Below, piece by piece: positions 7,601 through 15,633 of a stretch of DNA of 15,633 bases. The stretch spans positions 1-15,633 of the forward strand of contig NXFV01000202.1 of NCBI GenBank assembly GCA_002803225.1, written 5' to 3'. The position numbers were made by a program, and so were the translations under genes. The first letter of the stretch is position 1. Every line of letters begins with the position of its first letter. Origin of the DNA: Gamarada debralockiae (taxonomy: Eukaryota > Ascomycota > Leotiomycetes > Helotiales > Hyphodiscaceae). Under the pieces are notes generated by a model. It ran no database searches and was not told where the DNA came from. It saw nothing but the letters and a program-made list of their open reading frames with translations.

Positions 7601-9466
7601 ATGCAGCTAATTCGCAAGCCAAATTTGATCGGCCTTCTCACACTCTCAGTTCTCTGCGCCTCCTCCATATCAGCGTTAGAATACGACTACGTTATAATCG
7701 GTGGGGGAACGTGTGGTCTCACAGTCGCAAACCGGCTGTCCGAACTTCCAAATGTCACTGTCGCAGTAATCGAAGCCGGAGCCTCTGTCCTGAACAACCC
7801 CAACGTAACAAATGTTGATGATTTCACCGTCGCCTTGGGAACGCCAATAGACTGGCAGTATGAATCAACGAACCAAACATATGCTGAGGGGCAGAAGATT
7901 GCTTATCACTCCGGGAAAGCTTTGGGCGGGAGTAGTACGATTAATGGTATGTGTTCCGTGTTTGAAGGATGGAGGAATGGAGAATGGGCTTGGCTGACAA
8001 AATTGTGTTAGGAATGACCTATGTGCGAGCCGAGAAAGCGCAAATTGATTCGTGGGAAGGCCTCGGAAATCCTGGCTGGAATTGGGATAGCTTGTTCCCG
8101 TACTACTTGAAGAGTGAGAGTTTCGATATCCCAACTCCCGCCCAACTTGAGGCAGGCGCATCGTTCTTTGCAGCAGATCACGGCGAAAGCGGACTTCTCA
8201 AAGTCGGATATGCGTACGGACTACTCAATGGATCTCTACACCAAACAGTGATTGATACCTGGGCCAAACTCGGTATCCCACATAACGTTGATGTGAATGG
8301 AGGGAGTGTCCGCGGATTTACGGTCTGGCAGAGTACGTTGGATCGGGAGAAGAACGTGAGGGAAGATGCGGCGAGGGCGTACTACTATCCCTTCGAAGAC
8401 CGGCCGAATCTGTATGTTTTTCTGAACACGACTGCCAATAAGGTTGTTTGGAAGGATTGCGAGGGAGTCGTTGCTGATGGTGTGGAAGTCACGTATCAGA
8501 ATGGGACGGTTGGGACTTTGGTGGCGGGGAAGGAGGTTATTCTTTCTGCGGGGGCGCTGCGGAGTCCTACTATTCTTGAACTTTCGGGAATCGGAAATCC
8601 AGAGTGAGTATAGATGTTGATTTGCTGTGCAAGGCTAATAAGATAGAATCTTGAGCAAATTCGGAATCGAAACGAAGGTTAACCTCCCTGCAGTCGGAGA
8701 GAACCTCCAAGACCAACCCAACGTCGGCTTCGTCTATGAAGCAAACACAACTTTTAACGGAACAACTGGGTATGTAACCTACGGCTCGATAACAGATTTT
8801 CTTGGTCCCATGCACTCCGCAAATATTTCTGAGTGGGCTGCGATGGTCTCGAACGCTATCAACTACTCCATTCCCGCCTCCACACTCTCCTACCTCTTCG
8901 AAATTCAATACAACCTCTTGAAGTCTGGCGTTCCCGATGCAGAGACGATTGCTGGAACGACGGTTCAGTTTGGTGAGGGACCGAGCGGATACTTGGGCAC
9001 TGCATTTTGGCTACTCATGCCCTTCTCACGGGGGAACGTCCACATCGCTTCAGCAGATCCTCTAGCCTATCCAGCAATCAACCCAAACTACTTCCTGATC
9101 GATTTCGACCTCGAAGTGCAAATCGCGATCGCAAAATGGACGCGGAAGTTCTGGACAACCGCACCAATTGGTTCCATCGTCACTGAAGTTTCTCCAGGCG
9201 CAGCTCTGCCACAGAATGCGACAGATAAGGAATGGGGGACGTATGTGAAGAGCTCTTTTACTGCGAATTCGCACCCGCTTGGCACGGCAGCTATGATGAG
9301 CAAGGACTTGGGAGGGGTCGTGGATGGAAGACTGAAGGTTTATGGAACGCAAAACGTGAGGGTCGTTGATGCGAGCGTGATGCCGCTTCAAGTTAGTGGG
9401 CATTTGACCAGCACACTTTATGCTATTTCGGAGAGGGCTGCGGATATTGTTAAGAGCGATATATGA
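7601..9466 (+). CDS. Secreted GMC-family FAD oxidoreductase
   Basis: Exons 7601-7946, 8012-8603 and 8647-9466 give 585 residues, the usual size for fungal GMC enzymes (CAZy AA3 type). Introns are 65 bp (GTATGT to TTAG) and 43 bp (GTGAGT to ATAG) and restore family-conserved joins (SSTING-MTYVRAEK and GIGNPE-ILSKFG). Residues 1-25 form a signal peptide. The ADP-binding motif GGGTCG is at 34-39, GMC signature 1 around GKALGGSSTING (105-116), and signature 2 around SAGALRSPTILELSGIG, just before exon 3. The catalytic pair is His522 in NSHPLGTAAM and His565 in SGHLTSTLY; both are present. Multiple NxT/S sites fit an extracellular glycoprotein. The reaction is FAD-dependent oxidation of an alcohol or sugar, with O2 or a quinone as acceptor. 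The substrate (glucose, aryl alcohol, or a secondary-metabolite alcohol) cannot be told. No clustered biosynthetic partners are visible. Confidence 0.93.
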
Positions 9467-10145
9467 CGTGGGAGATGTGTTTGAAGTACTCTATACTGCG
9501 AGAAGATCGACAGCTGTTTCTCAGTTATTCTTAAGCTTGGTCTGCTTGAGAGCTCTCTGCCACGATTGGGGCATCCGCTCATACATACCGTCAAATACTT
9601 TCCGTCCGCGGGTCACCACATATATTTTTAAATAATTAAACATTCTAGATTATAAACTAATATTAAGAAGGATACTTATCTCTTAAACGTTAGAATAGTT
9701 TCTAGTAGGTTAGATAATTAGAGTCATCTGATGACTTTTAACACCAGCGTCTTAGAAAGTAGGAAAGCAAGACGGTAGGGTCAATTACACGTGACTTAGA
9801 GACGCTGTCGGCAATCTTTGTTCTATGCTCACAAATGTAATTTCAATGCATACCGTCGCCTTCTTCAATATGAACTACCATAAGCTAGAAATTACCACCT
9901 AAAAGTAGTGCAAGCAGTGTAATTTTTAATCCTCCCAGATGCTTTTCTGGTCAGTACAACAATGTATGTAAGTTTGGCTTCCTCTTAACCGACCTTTCGA
10001 AGTATTGATTTCATTATCCGTCTCATCGCTGATATTGCTCCTCTTGGCACTTGCGTTCTGTGCAGTCCATACCCTCTATTTGTCTATCCCACTCACGTTA
10101 TCCAAGTTAAGTGAACGGAGCTTGACTCCCGCCCCATATCGGCCC
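9467..10145. other. Intergenic region with an AT-rich block
   Basis: After the GMC stop comes probable 3' UTR. Then 9610-9720 is sharply AT-rich (runs such as tttttaaataattaaac), unlike its flanks, as in RIP-decayed repeats. A perfect short palindrome, agtcatc-t-gatgact, lies at 9722-9736, and a CACGTGAC box at 9788-9795. A Gly-rich minus-strand frame at 10076-10200 probably belongs to the 3' end of the adjacent PigL_N-type gene. No other gene is seen. Confidence 0.5.
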
Positions 10146-11389
10146 TCAAACTGGGCATCCGTTCCTGTTTGCTGTTGCGTCGCATTCTCCGTTGTGACAC
10201 GACCCCGATCCCCGTGAGAGCTGCTGGAGAGATTCATCAGACATCTGCCCCAGCCACTGGAACGATCTATTTCCAGCAGTGACACGCTTAGCTGAAATCA
10301 AGTCCCCAAAGGTTGAGACGACCACTTGCTGGCCATCATCAGCCATAGATATGTCTTCGAAGTCGTTGATTCGCTCTTTGTTTGCTTGCATAGTGGCTTG
10401 GGAGCAGATGGCTAAGCACTGTTTAATGCTCTCCATTTCTTCTTTCATTTTGTCTTGCTCAGCCGCCTGTTCGTTCGACGAATTGAGCGGTTGCGAGGAG
10501 AATTTTTCTAGTCGATTGTTGATATCTTGGAGATGTTTTTCGAGCTGAGTGGTTGTAGTGGAGCGTCTCTCTTTCAACGCCTTGAAGGTATCGGCCGTGG
10601 TTTGCCGTGCAGAGAGATGCCCTCCTAGCGTGATAACGGGTTCCCGATTACCAACAAACGGTGTCGAGATATTGTTGATGGCGTTAGGATGAACTTGATC
10701 TATATGCGTAAAGACTTGGGCACAGATACCAAGGCATTGTTGAGTGCTGTCCCTCTCCTCCTGCATTTGTTGTCGCTCAGCCGCATCTTCATCCGAAATT
10801 GTCCCGCCTTGTAGTCTCTGTAGCTTCTTGTCGATCTCTTGGAGGTGGTCTTCGAGGTCGGCGGTCGTATTCGTGATGACTTCTTTATATTCCTTGAGAA
10901 CGCTAGCGGTGACAGCGGACTTTCGACTGTGCGATAACGCATTAGTTCCGTCCCTAAAGCTGCATGTCAAACTTACATATTTGCGTCAGCGAGCGCAATA
11001 ATAATCGTAGATTTATATCCTGCCAGCATATTTTTAAATCCAACGATATCATCGCCCATATACTTTAACTTCGCCCAGTCTCTGAAACTTGTCCTAGGTC
11101 CACCTGAATGCGCTGTGCATTTGACAATCACCGCCTCGAAGTCATTTCAAGCCTTGCCACAACGGAGGAGAAGCAGCTTAAGCGTTGTGAAATCAGCATC
11201 CGTTTTAGTAGCTATCTCACGAAGAGATCCTAAGACCCCATCCAAGGCTTCTAGCTCTTCTCTAAGCTCCCGCACAATCCTCTGATTGCTTTGAAAGCTT
11301 GCGCCAGCATTGTAGAGCAGTTGACTGGATTGAAAAGCAAACACCACCAAAGTCAGCAGTCCGGAAGCAGTGCTTAGTGGATCTGCCAT
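10146..11389 (-). pseudogene. PigL_N / STAND N-terminal-type fungal protein, probably broken
   Basis: Exon 11389-10977, intron 10976-10927 (50 bp, GTAAGT, branch ACTAATG, CACAG), exon 10926-10146: 398 codons. The start MADPLSTASGLLTLVVFAFQ is the hallmark of fungal N-terminal domains of azaphilone cluster protein L / STAND type. It is helical to about residue 140 (GPRTSFRDWAKLKYMGDD, YKSTIIIALADAN). Two coiled-coil modules of about 106 residues follow (from about 147 and 251), each with LKE, LE-HLQ-I and KQCL/QQCL-ICxQ blocks, then FQWLGQMSDESLQQLS. Codon 81 is TGA (11147-11149) inside RCGKA-stop-NDFEAV. A second likely break is +1 in the G-runs at 10202-10215: the next frame continues TTENATQQQTGTDAQFEG and RYGAGVKLR to a stop at 10076. 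No NACHT or NB-ARC is present. Such proteins are linked to signalling or heterokaryon incompatibility; no role is shown here. The TGA could be a sequencing error. Confidence 0.75.
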
Positions 11390-11729
11390 TCGATTGATTT
11401 ATGAAAGAGATAGGAAGGATAGGTTGTATAAAAGGAAGTTAAAAGATACTGATGAGAGCTATAGATGATGCTTGTTCAGGTGGGTGCGGTCACAGATGTT
11501 GGTGATGTTGACTGCGGGGCCGATTATTCTTATCGTGCTGAGGAGCAGGTCCGTTAGCGCGTGGACCTTGCTGTTTCGCCTTTACTAGCTGGCGGCTATT
11601 CCCTAACGATGGTAGGTTATCACATTTACCAACTACCCGCCTAAGACCTCCCTCCTCCAACTTAAATAACCGATTAAAAAAAATATTACGCAAACTCGGT
11701 CAACTGAGATTTTGGCAAACTGAAACTGA

Positions 11730-11748
11730 GATGCGATCTGCAACAAAA
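11730..11748 (+). repeat. Direct repeat copy 1 (partner at 12072)
   Basis: Reads gatgcgatctgcaacaaaa. It matches 12072-12090 with one difference and is preceded in both places by degenerate ctgagat/ctga motifs, so the similarity spans about 45 bp. The copies lie 342 bp apart. It may be a local duplication or a remnant of a repeat family. Confidence 0.5.
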
Positions 11749-12071
11749 TCTCCATTCCTCTTCGTCTAGCCTTCACTCGGTCCTGGGCCATGGAGCTTGT
11801 CCATAGGACACGACACAACTGCCAGTGCGGACCTCTTCCAAGCTTTGTTGCACGTCGCAAAATCTCATTTTCAGTTTGGAGCTCTTAGAATCATTACACT
11901 TACTTAACCAGAAGGTCTATATCGAGGCAATTCCAAGACCTGGAGGTGCTGGTACCCTTTTGAACAGTTAATAGGGAACTTGAATTCGTTAATTATTATG
12001 AAATCTAAATGCTTAGTGGGATTTCTATGTACGAGCGATTCTGACATTCTGAGATTTGAAGCTGAGGCTCA

Positions 12072-12090
12072 GATGCGATCTGCTACAAAA
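12072..12090 (+). repeat. Direct repeat copy 2 (partner at 11730)
   Basis: Reads gatgcgatctgctacaaaa, one mismatch from the copy at 11730-11748. The upstream bases (ctgagatttgaagctgaggctca) loosely parallel those before copy 1. Confidence 0.5.
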
Positions 12091-12171
12091 CATTTGTGAC
12101 TTTCGAGGATTCACTTTCTTGTCGTAGATTGTTCTGAACCTCACTGCGGAAATCTATACGAAATCACTTTC

Positions 12172-12941
12172 CTACCACCCGTTTACCGTCTTCACAAAGT
12201 CCATCGACTCCGCATCGAGAGGTACCATCAATGCTTCTGCCATAACCTGAGCAAGCTTAATACCCTTCAAAATCTCTTCCTTCCCATTCCCCAAATTCCG
12301 ACTCCCATACATATGTCCCTTCGCCTGCGGCGCCGCACCGGACACATAGCACACGATGAACTCCATCAATCCGGTCTCCTTGGCATTCAAGATGCTTTCT
12401 TCTGCCATAAGCTCCCCATAAATACCCAGCATAGCAAATTGGTTGAGGTCGCCGCCCGAAGAGAGCGCCATGTTTTGTTGAACGCGGTCTGTGATTTTGG
12501 AGTAGACCCTGGAGAAGAATTCCTTGCCGCGTTTCTCAAGCTCGGCGGATGAGTGGTCTGCTCGGAGGGACTTGTCAGATTCGAGGGTTTCTGCCACAGA
12601 AGGGGAGGTCTCCTTGACGGCTGAGCGGAGAGTAGCGAGGGTGTTGATTCCCTGTGACGGTCAGACTTTGCTTTGGGCTCAATTGGACAACCTGCCTTTG
12701 GGAATCCTGCTAAAGGACTGGTCTTCAGTAGCCCTTCACGGATTCTTCGAGCAATGATTAATTGTTTGTTCTCATCCTTTACTTCCGTTGCAACATATTT
12801 CCATAACTCAGTGATGTGCTTCGCAGAAGATTCCGTTTCGATGATAACTGCAGAGTAGACAATCCATATCGAGTTCTCCGGCGTCGAGAGATCTCCTAAA
12901 ACGAAGGGCGAAAGGATAGATTTGAAGTCGACTGAAGACAT
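12172..12941 (-). CDS. AhpD-like / carboxymuconolactone-decarboxylase-fold protein
   Basis: Exon 12941-12696, intron 12695-12652 (44 bp), exon 12651-12172: 241 residues. The fold is the all-helical AhpD/CMD type. Exon 1 (MSSVDFKSILSPF, ELWKYVATEVKDENKQLIIA, RIREGLLKTSPLAGFPK) leads into GINTLATLRSAVKETSP. The core follows: LEKRGKEFFSRVY, MLGIYGELMAEESILNAKET and FIVCYVSGAAPQAKGHMYGS. The His of QAKGHMYGS matches the conserved core His, but the AhpD CxxC pair is absent (PQAKGH instead). Thiol peroxidase-type reduction is therefore unlikely and the true reaction is unknown. The intron begins GC (AAG|GCAGGT), has branch TCTGAC and ends CACAG; no GT donor nearby keeps frame. The ATG at 12941 was chosen because the frame upstream offers only TTG. 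It is transcribed divergently from the CoA-transferase gene 434 bp away, which may mean co-regulation. No transmembrane segment or targeting signal is seen. Confidence 0.82.
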
Positions 12942-13033
12942 ATTGTTATGCTGGAAAAAAAAATCCAAATACAGCGATTATTCCCATAGCACTTTATGCA
13001 ACATTTCTGCTCGTAAGGAATTCGTCGGTCATT

Positions 13034-13047
13034 AAAAATGGCCGAAG
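13034..13047 (+). repeat. Inverted repeat left arm
   Basis: aaaaatggccgaag, the perfect reverse complement of 13217-13230. It lies about 90 bp upstream of the AhpD-like start codon. Confidence 0.75.
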
Positions 13048-13216
13048 ATAACGGGCTGGCAAACGCGTTAGAACGGAGACTTTCAACTCTTTATCGTCAT
13101 GCCGAGGATATTTTCAGGGTCCTTTGCCGGGCCATTTCGACACTACATGCTGAACAGCCCATAAAACGAGCCCTAAAGGATTGACATGTAAGGGACAGCC
13201 GGAGTGATATCAACAC

Positions 13217-13230
13217 CTTCGGCCATTTTT
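13217..13230 (+). repeat. Inverted repeat right arm
   Basis: cttcggccattttt, the perfect reverse complement of 13034-13047. It lies about 145 bp upstream of the CoA-transferase start codon. Confidence 0.75.
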
Positions 13231-13375
13231 GAACGGCCGATAGAACTTGAACGTTCCTGAAAGTTATCGTTAAGATCGCAAAGAAAACTCTCATCCAACT
13301 CATTTTTTGGATATAAAGTCCTTGGATAATTTTACTGAAGACTTCATCCAGAGGCATCTTTCAATTGTGCTCAAA

Positions 13376-15084
13376 ATGGTACCAACAAGTCAAAACTTCC
13401 AGCTATGCGACTCCGTCGAGGAGGCACTGAAAGGATGTGGGAAAGGTGCGACAGTGATGGTTGGGTAAGTTGGTCGAAACGGTCTCTCATAAATTACTTA
13501 CTGACCCTTTGAAGGGGATTCGGTCTCTCAGGAATCCCAGAAAACATTATCGAGTACGTCCGCGAGCAACCAGAGATCACCGACTTGAAGATCATCTCCA
13601 CAGAAGCCGGTGATGACGATTGGGGATTGGGAAGACTATACGAGAAAGATAAGATATCGAAACAATGGGCTAGCTATATCGGAAGAGCAAAGGTCATGGA
13701 GCAGGCGTACCTAAAGGGGAAGACGGAGCTTGAGCTCATTCCTCAGGGAACGGTAAGTCTTCAATCCATGTGGATGGTTTAGCGAATGCTAATATGCTCA
13801 GCTTGCCGAAAAAGTCCGATGTTGTGCAGTGGGAATACCTGCCTTCTACACAGTGACAGGACTGCACACATTGTACGCCGAAGGAAAACTACCCATGAAA
13901 TACAACTCAGACGGAAGTATAGCAGCATATAACAAGAAACGGGAAACACGAGACTTTGGTGGAAAGACGCACCTGCTTGAGGAATCGTTTGAGATGGCTG
14001 ACTTTGCGTGGATCAAAGCAACGAAAGCTGACAGGATGGGGAATTGTGCGTTCAAGGGAACCAGTTTTAACTTCAATGCTATTATGGCGAGTATGTTTCT
14101 CTCCGTAATCCACTGGCTAGAACTAATGATAAGACAGAAGCGTCAAAGACAGTAATCGTAGAAGCCGAAGAAATCGTCGAGATAGGCGACATCGAACCAG
14201 AATACGTCCACCTCCCAGGCCTGTATGTCAATCGACTCTTCAAAGGCTCAAAATACGAACACAAGATCGAAGTCCTCAAGAACTCGGAAACCACATTCTC
14301 GAAATCTGCCGAAGAAACAGAGAAAGTCGAAGATCCACGAGAACTAATCGCTCATATCGCAGCTCAAGAGTTCAAAACAGGCATGAACTGTAACCTCGGC
14401 GTTGGAATACCTACAATGGCTGCGGGATTTGCTGCCAGTATGGGTATTCATGTGTTTTTACAAAGTGAGAACGGAATGACTGGGTGTGGGCCGTATCCTG
14501 AGAAGGGAAAGGAAGATTCAGACTGGATAAATGCTGGGAAGGAAACGGTTACAGCACTGCCTGGAGCGAGTACCTTTGGGAGTGATGAGAGTTTTGGCCA
14601 AATAAGGGGCGGACATTTAGATATGACTGTCTTAGGTGTAAGCTCAGAAATTCTTGGAGTGAATTGTACTGACTTTAGAAGGCACTTGAATGCAGTCAAT
14701 ATGGAGACATCGCAAATTTTATGATCCCAGGGAAGATGGTCAAAGGAATGGGAGGAGCAATGGTATTTGAGGGAGCCTCATCGGTTGAACGGTTGCTAAC
14801 TTGAGCAGGACCTGGTCTCAAATCCACAGAAAACCAAAGTCTTAGTTGTACAAATGCATGTGGATAAATATGGGAAGTCGAAGATTAAGAAGAAGTGTGA
14901 CCTCCCAATCACTGGCGCCAAGTGCGTCCATACGATAGTCACAGACTTAGCAGTCTTCGATGTAGATCACGAGAGAGGATTGACATTAAGGAAATATAAT
15001 CCGAAGAGTAGCATCGATGAAATTCGGGAGAAAACAGCGGCAGATTTCGAAGTGGGACAGGACTGTGAGCCTTGGAAGCTGTGA
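13376..15084 (+). CDS. SCOT-type 3-oxoacid CoA-transferase (fused alpha+beta subunits)
   Basis: Six exons, 13376-13464, 13515-13752, 13802-14090, 14138-14637, 14682-14762 and 14809-15084, give 490 residues. All five introns are 44-50 bp with GTAAGT, GTATGT, GTAAGC or GTATTT donors and AG ends, and frame is kept throughout. The CoA-transferase alpha half has [35 protein letters not shown] and [10 protein letters not shown]. The beta half (from about residue 270) has [24 protein letters not shown] with catalytic Glu316 of the SENG motif, [40 protein letters not shown] and [17 protein letters not shown]. It moves CoA from succinyl-CoA to a 3-oxoacid (acetoacetate or 3-oxoadipate type) through a glutamyl-CoA intermediate. 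Homologues are mostly mitochondrial, but this start ([18 protein letters not shown]) enters the domain at once with no visible leader. The C-terminal WKL is not a good PTS1. An upstream leader exon cannot be excluded. Confidence 0.92.
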
Positions 15085-15320
15085 TGTGTTGGGATGCGGA
15101 GCGAAGGGAGGTCAAAATTTGAAAATATTCCTGCCCTCGCAGGCTCCGGTCCCTTTCCGCTCTTCATCGTCACTTGTCACATCACGCTTTGGGCAGTACC
15201 TAGCTGACACGTGATCGTATGCCAGACCCTATAGTTATAGAAGATCACTAGATCGCTTCTTCCCATCGGTGCGCATATATATGTTGGGGCCTCTTCGTCA
15301 AGAAAAGAGTGGGCCGTGCC
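15085..15320. other. 3' flank of the CoA-transferase gene
   Basis: Probable 3' UTR and spacer; no coding signal. It contains a CACGTG hexamer at 15208-15213 and a TATA-like gcgcatatatatg at about 15272-15284. Confidence 0.4.
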
Positions 15321-15600
15321 TGTTGGAATGAGTAATCAGGTGACTCTGGTTCTAGACAGATAGTGCTGCCTGCTGAGTCACATGGTGTCACATGGCGTCA
15401 TGTGTCATAGGATCACTTGATCGGTGTGACGTGTTCTATGAGTCATAGGGAGGATTCCTGTCTATAAGTACAGACTACTGTACTTGGTTTGTTCATCCAG
15501 TATCTTCATACGTTAATAATCCAACTACATTCTCCTACCCTTTTCGTCAATCACGTCACCATATTGCAAGAGTGCCTCCCAAAACTACTTCCTACTTTCA
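15321..15600 (+). repeat. LTR-like sequence (possible copia-type LTR) at the window edge
   Basis: It begins TGTTGGAATGAG, a common start of Ty1/copia LTRs, and is followed by repeated gtcacatgg/gtcatgtg blocks (15377-15407). A TATA-type ctataagta lies at 15462-15470 and a pyrimidine-rich tract ends TTTCA at 15600. These features fit a 280-bp LTR whose internal part would lie beyond the window. Against this, no primer-binding site complementary to initiator tRNA-Met is seen after 15600. A 5-bp gtgcc occurs before the start (15316-15320) and again at 15572-15576, where the preceding bases do not end in CA. The alternative is the promoter and 5' UTR of a gene to the right. Confidence 0.35.
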
Positions 15601-15633
15601 GGCTCGAAGAACAACCACAAAACCTTAGTTAAA

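Larger units (their letters stand above)
11390..12171. other. Intergenic region between the PigL_N-type and AhpD-like genes
   Basis: Only short antisense frames occur (11490-11693 and 11633-11860) without recognisable domains. The left part should be the promoter of the minus-strand PigL_N-type gene and the right part the 3' UTR of the AhpD-like gene. An imperfect direct repeat (11730-11748 and 12072-12090) is the only structure noticed. Confidence 0.45.
12942..13375. promoter_or_regulatory. Shared divergent promoter region with a 14-bp inverted repeat
   Basis: The 434 bp between two divergent start codons. aaaaatggccgaag (13034-13047) recurs perfectly inverted as cttcggccattttt (13217-13230), 169 bp apart. 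Immediately after the right arm lies gaacggccga with a CGGCCG palindrome (13234-13239). CGG/CCG triplets are typical of Zn2Cys6 regulator half-sites, so a common activator for both genes is possible. A minus-strand frame of 86 codons (13097-13357) shows no domain and is ignored. Confidence 0.45.

Noticed and set aside
8570..9403. Two open frames of 112-113 codons antisense to GMC exon 3
   Set aside because: Shadows of the strongly supported GMC coding frame; no domain or start context.
13097..13357. 86-codon minus-strand frame in the divergent promoter
   Set aside because: No domain, no splice continuity with the AhpD-like gene, and it overlaps the inverted-repeat region.
14383..14724. Separate small gene ending at TSQIL
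   Set aside because: The reading past 14637 is intron. Splicing 14638-14681 continues the CoA-transferase with [12 protein letters not shown] in the correct frame.
1..15633. CRISPR arrays, rRNA, bacterial operons
   Set aside because: No regularly spaced repeats, no rRNA-like sequence, and the genes carry spliceosomal introns.

Overview
The window looks like a piece of nuclear genome from a filamentous ascomycete. Genes carry short introns (43 to 78 bp) with GTRNGY-type donors and CTRAC-like branch points. Several protein families are fungal or typically fungal: a But2 C-terminal-domain secreted protein, a DUF7726 protein, a PigL_N/STAND-type N-terminal protein and a secreted GMC oxidoreductase. 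Pogo/Fot1-type DNA transposon remains carry RIP-like TAG stops. A Leotiomycete is my best guess, from family content only; the sequence does not prove it.

Layout. Bases 1-1038 are the 5' end (right terminus) of a decayed pogo/Fot1-like transposon lying on the minus strand and running out of the window at base 1. Bases 1041-2648 hold no gene I can support. Bases 2651-3135 are a 485-bp deletion derivative of a related pogo element with TIRs and TA duplications, still holding the transposase N-terminal HTH region. A single-exon secreted But2-domain gene lies at 3668-4279, followed by a 171-bp MITE (4390-4560). A broken C-terminal scrap of an FMN-dependent alpha-hydroxy-acid dehydrogenase lies at 4688-4980 (minus). 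Then come a three-exon DUF7726 gene (5894-6911, +) and a three-exon secreted GMC oxidoreductase (7601-9466, +). An AT-rich block follows, then a PigL_N-type gene on the minus strand (10146-11389) with an in-frame TGA and a probable frameshift near its 3' end. The last part holds a divergent pair: an AhpD/carboxymuconolactone-decarboxylase-like protein (12172-12941, minus, with a GC-AG intron) and a six-exon SCOT-type 3-oxoacid CoA-transferase (13376-15084, +). The right edge (15321 onward) resembles an LTR or a gene promoter.

How the genes relate. The only pairing with biochemical logic is the divergent AhpD-like/CoA-transferase pair. They share a 434-bp intergenic region holding a 14-bp inverted repeat and CGG/CCG triplets. 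CMD and 3-oxoacid CoA-transferase activities both occur in beta-ketoadipate (aromatic) catabolism, but a shared pathway here is only an inference. The other genes look like independent accessory loci separated by transposon debris. No striking new multi-gene system is proven; the most informative signals are the related transposon ends with subterminal repeats, the internally duplicated fungal domains, and a C-rich to G-rich drift along the coding strand of several genes. All exon joins were inferred by eye from frame continuity and splice signals.
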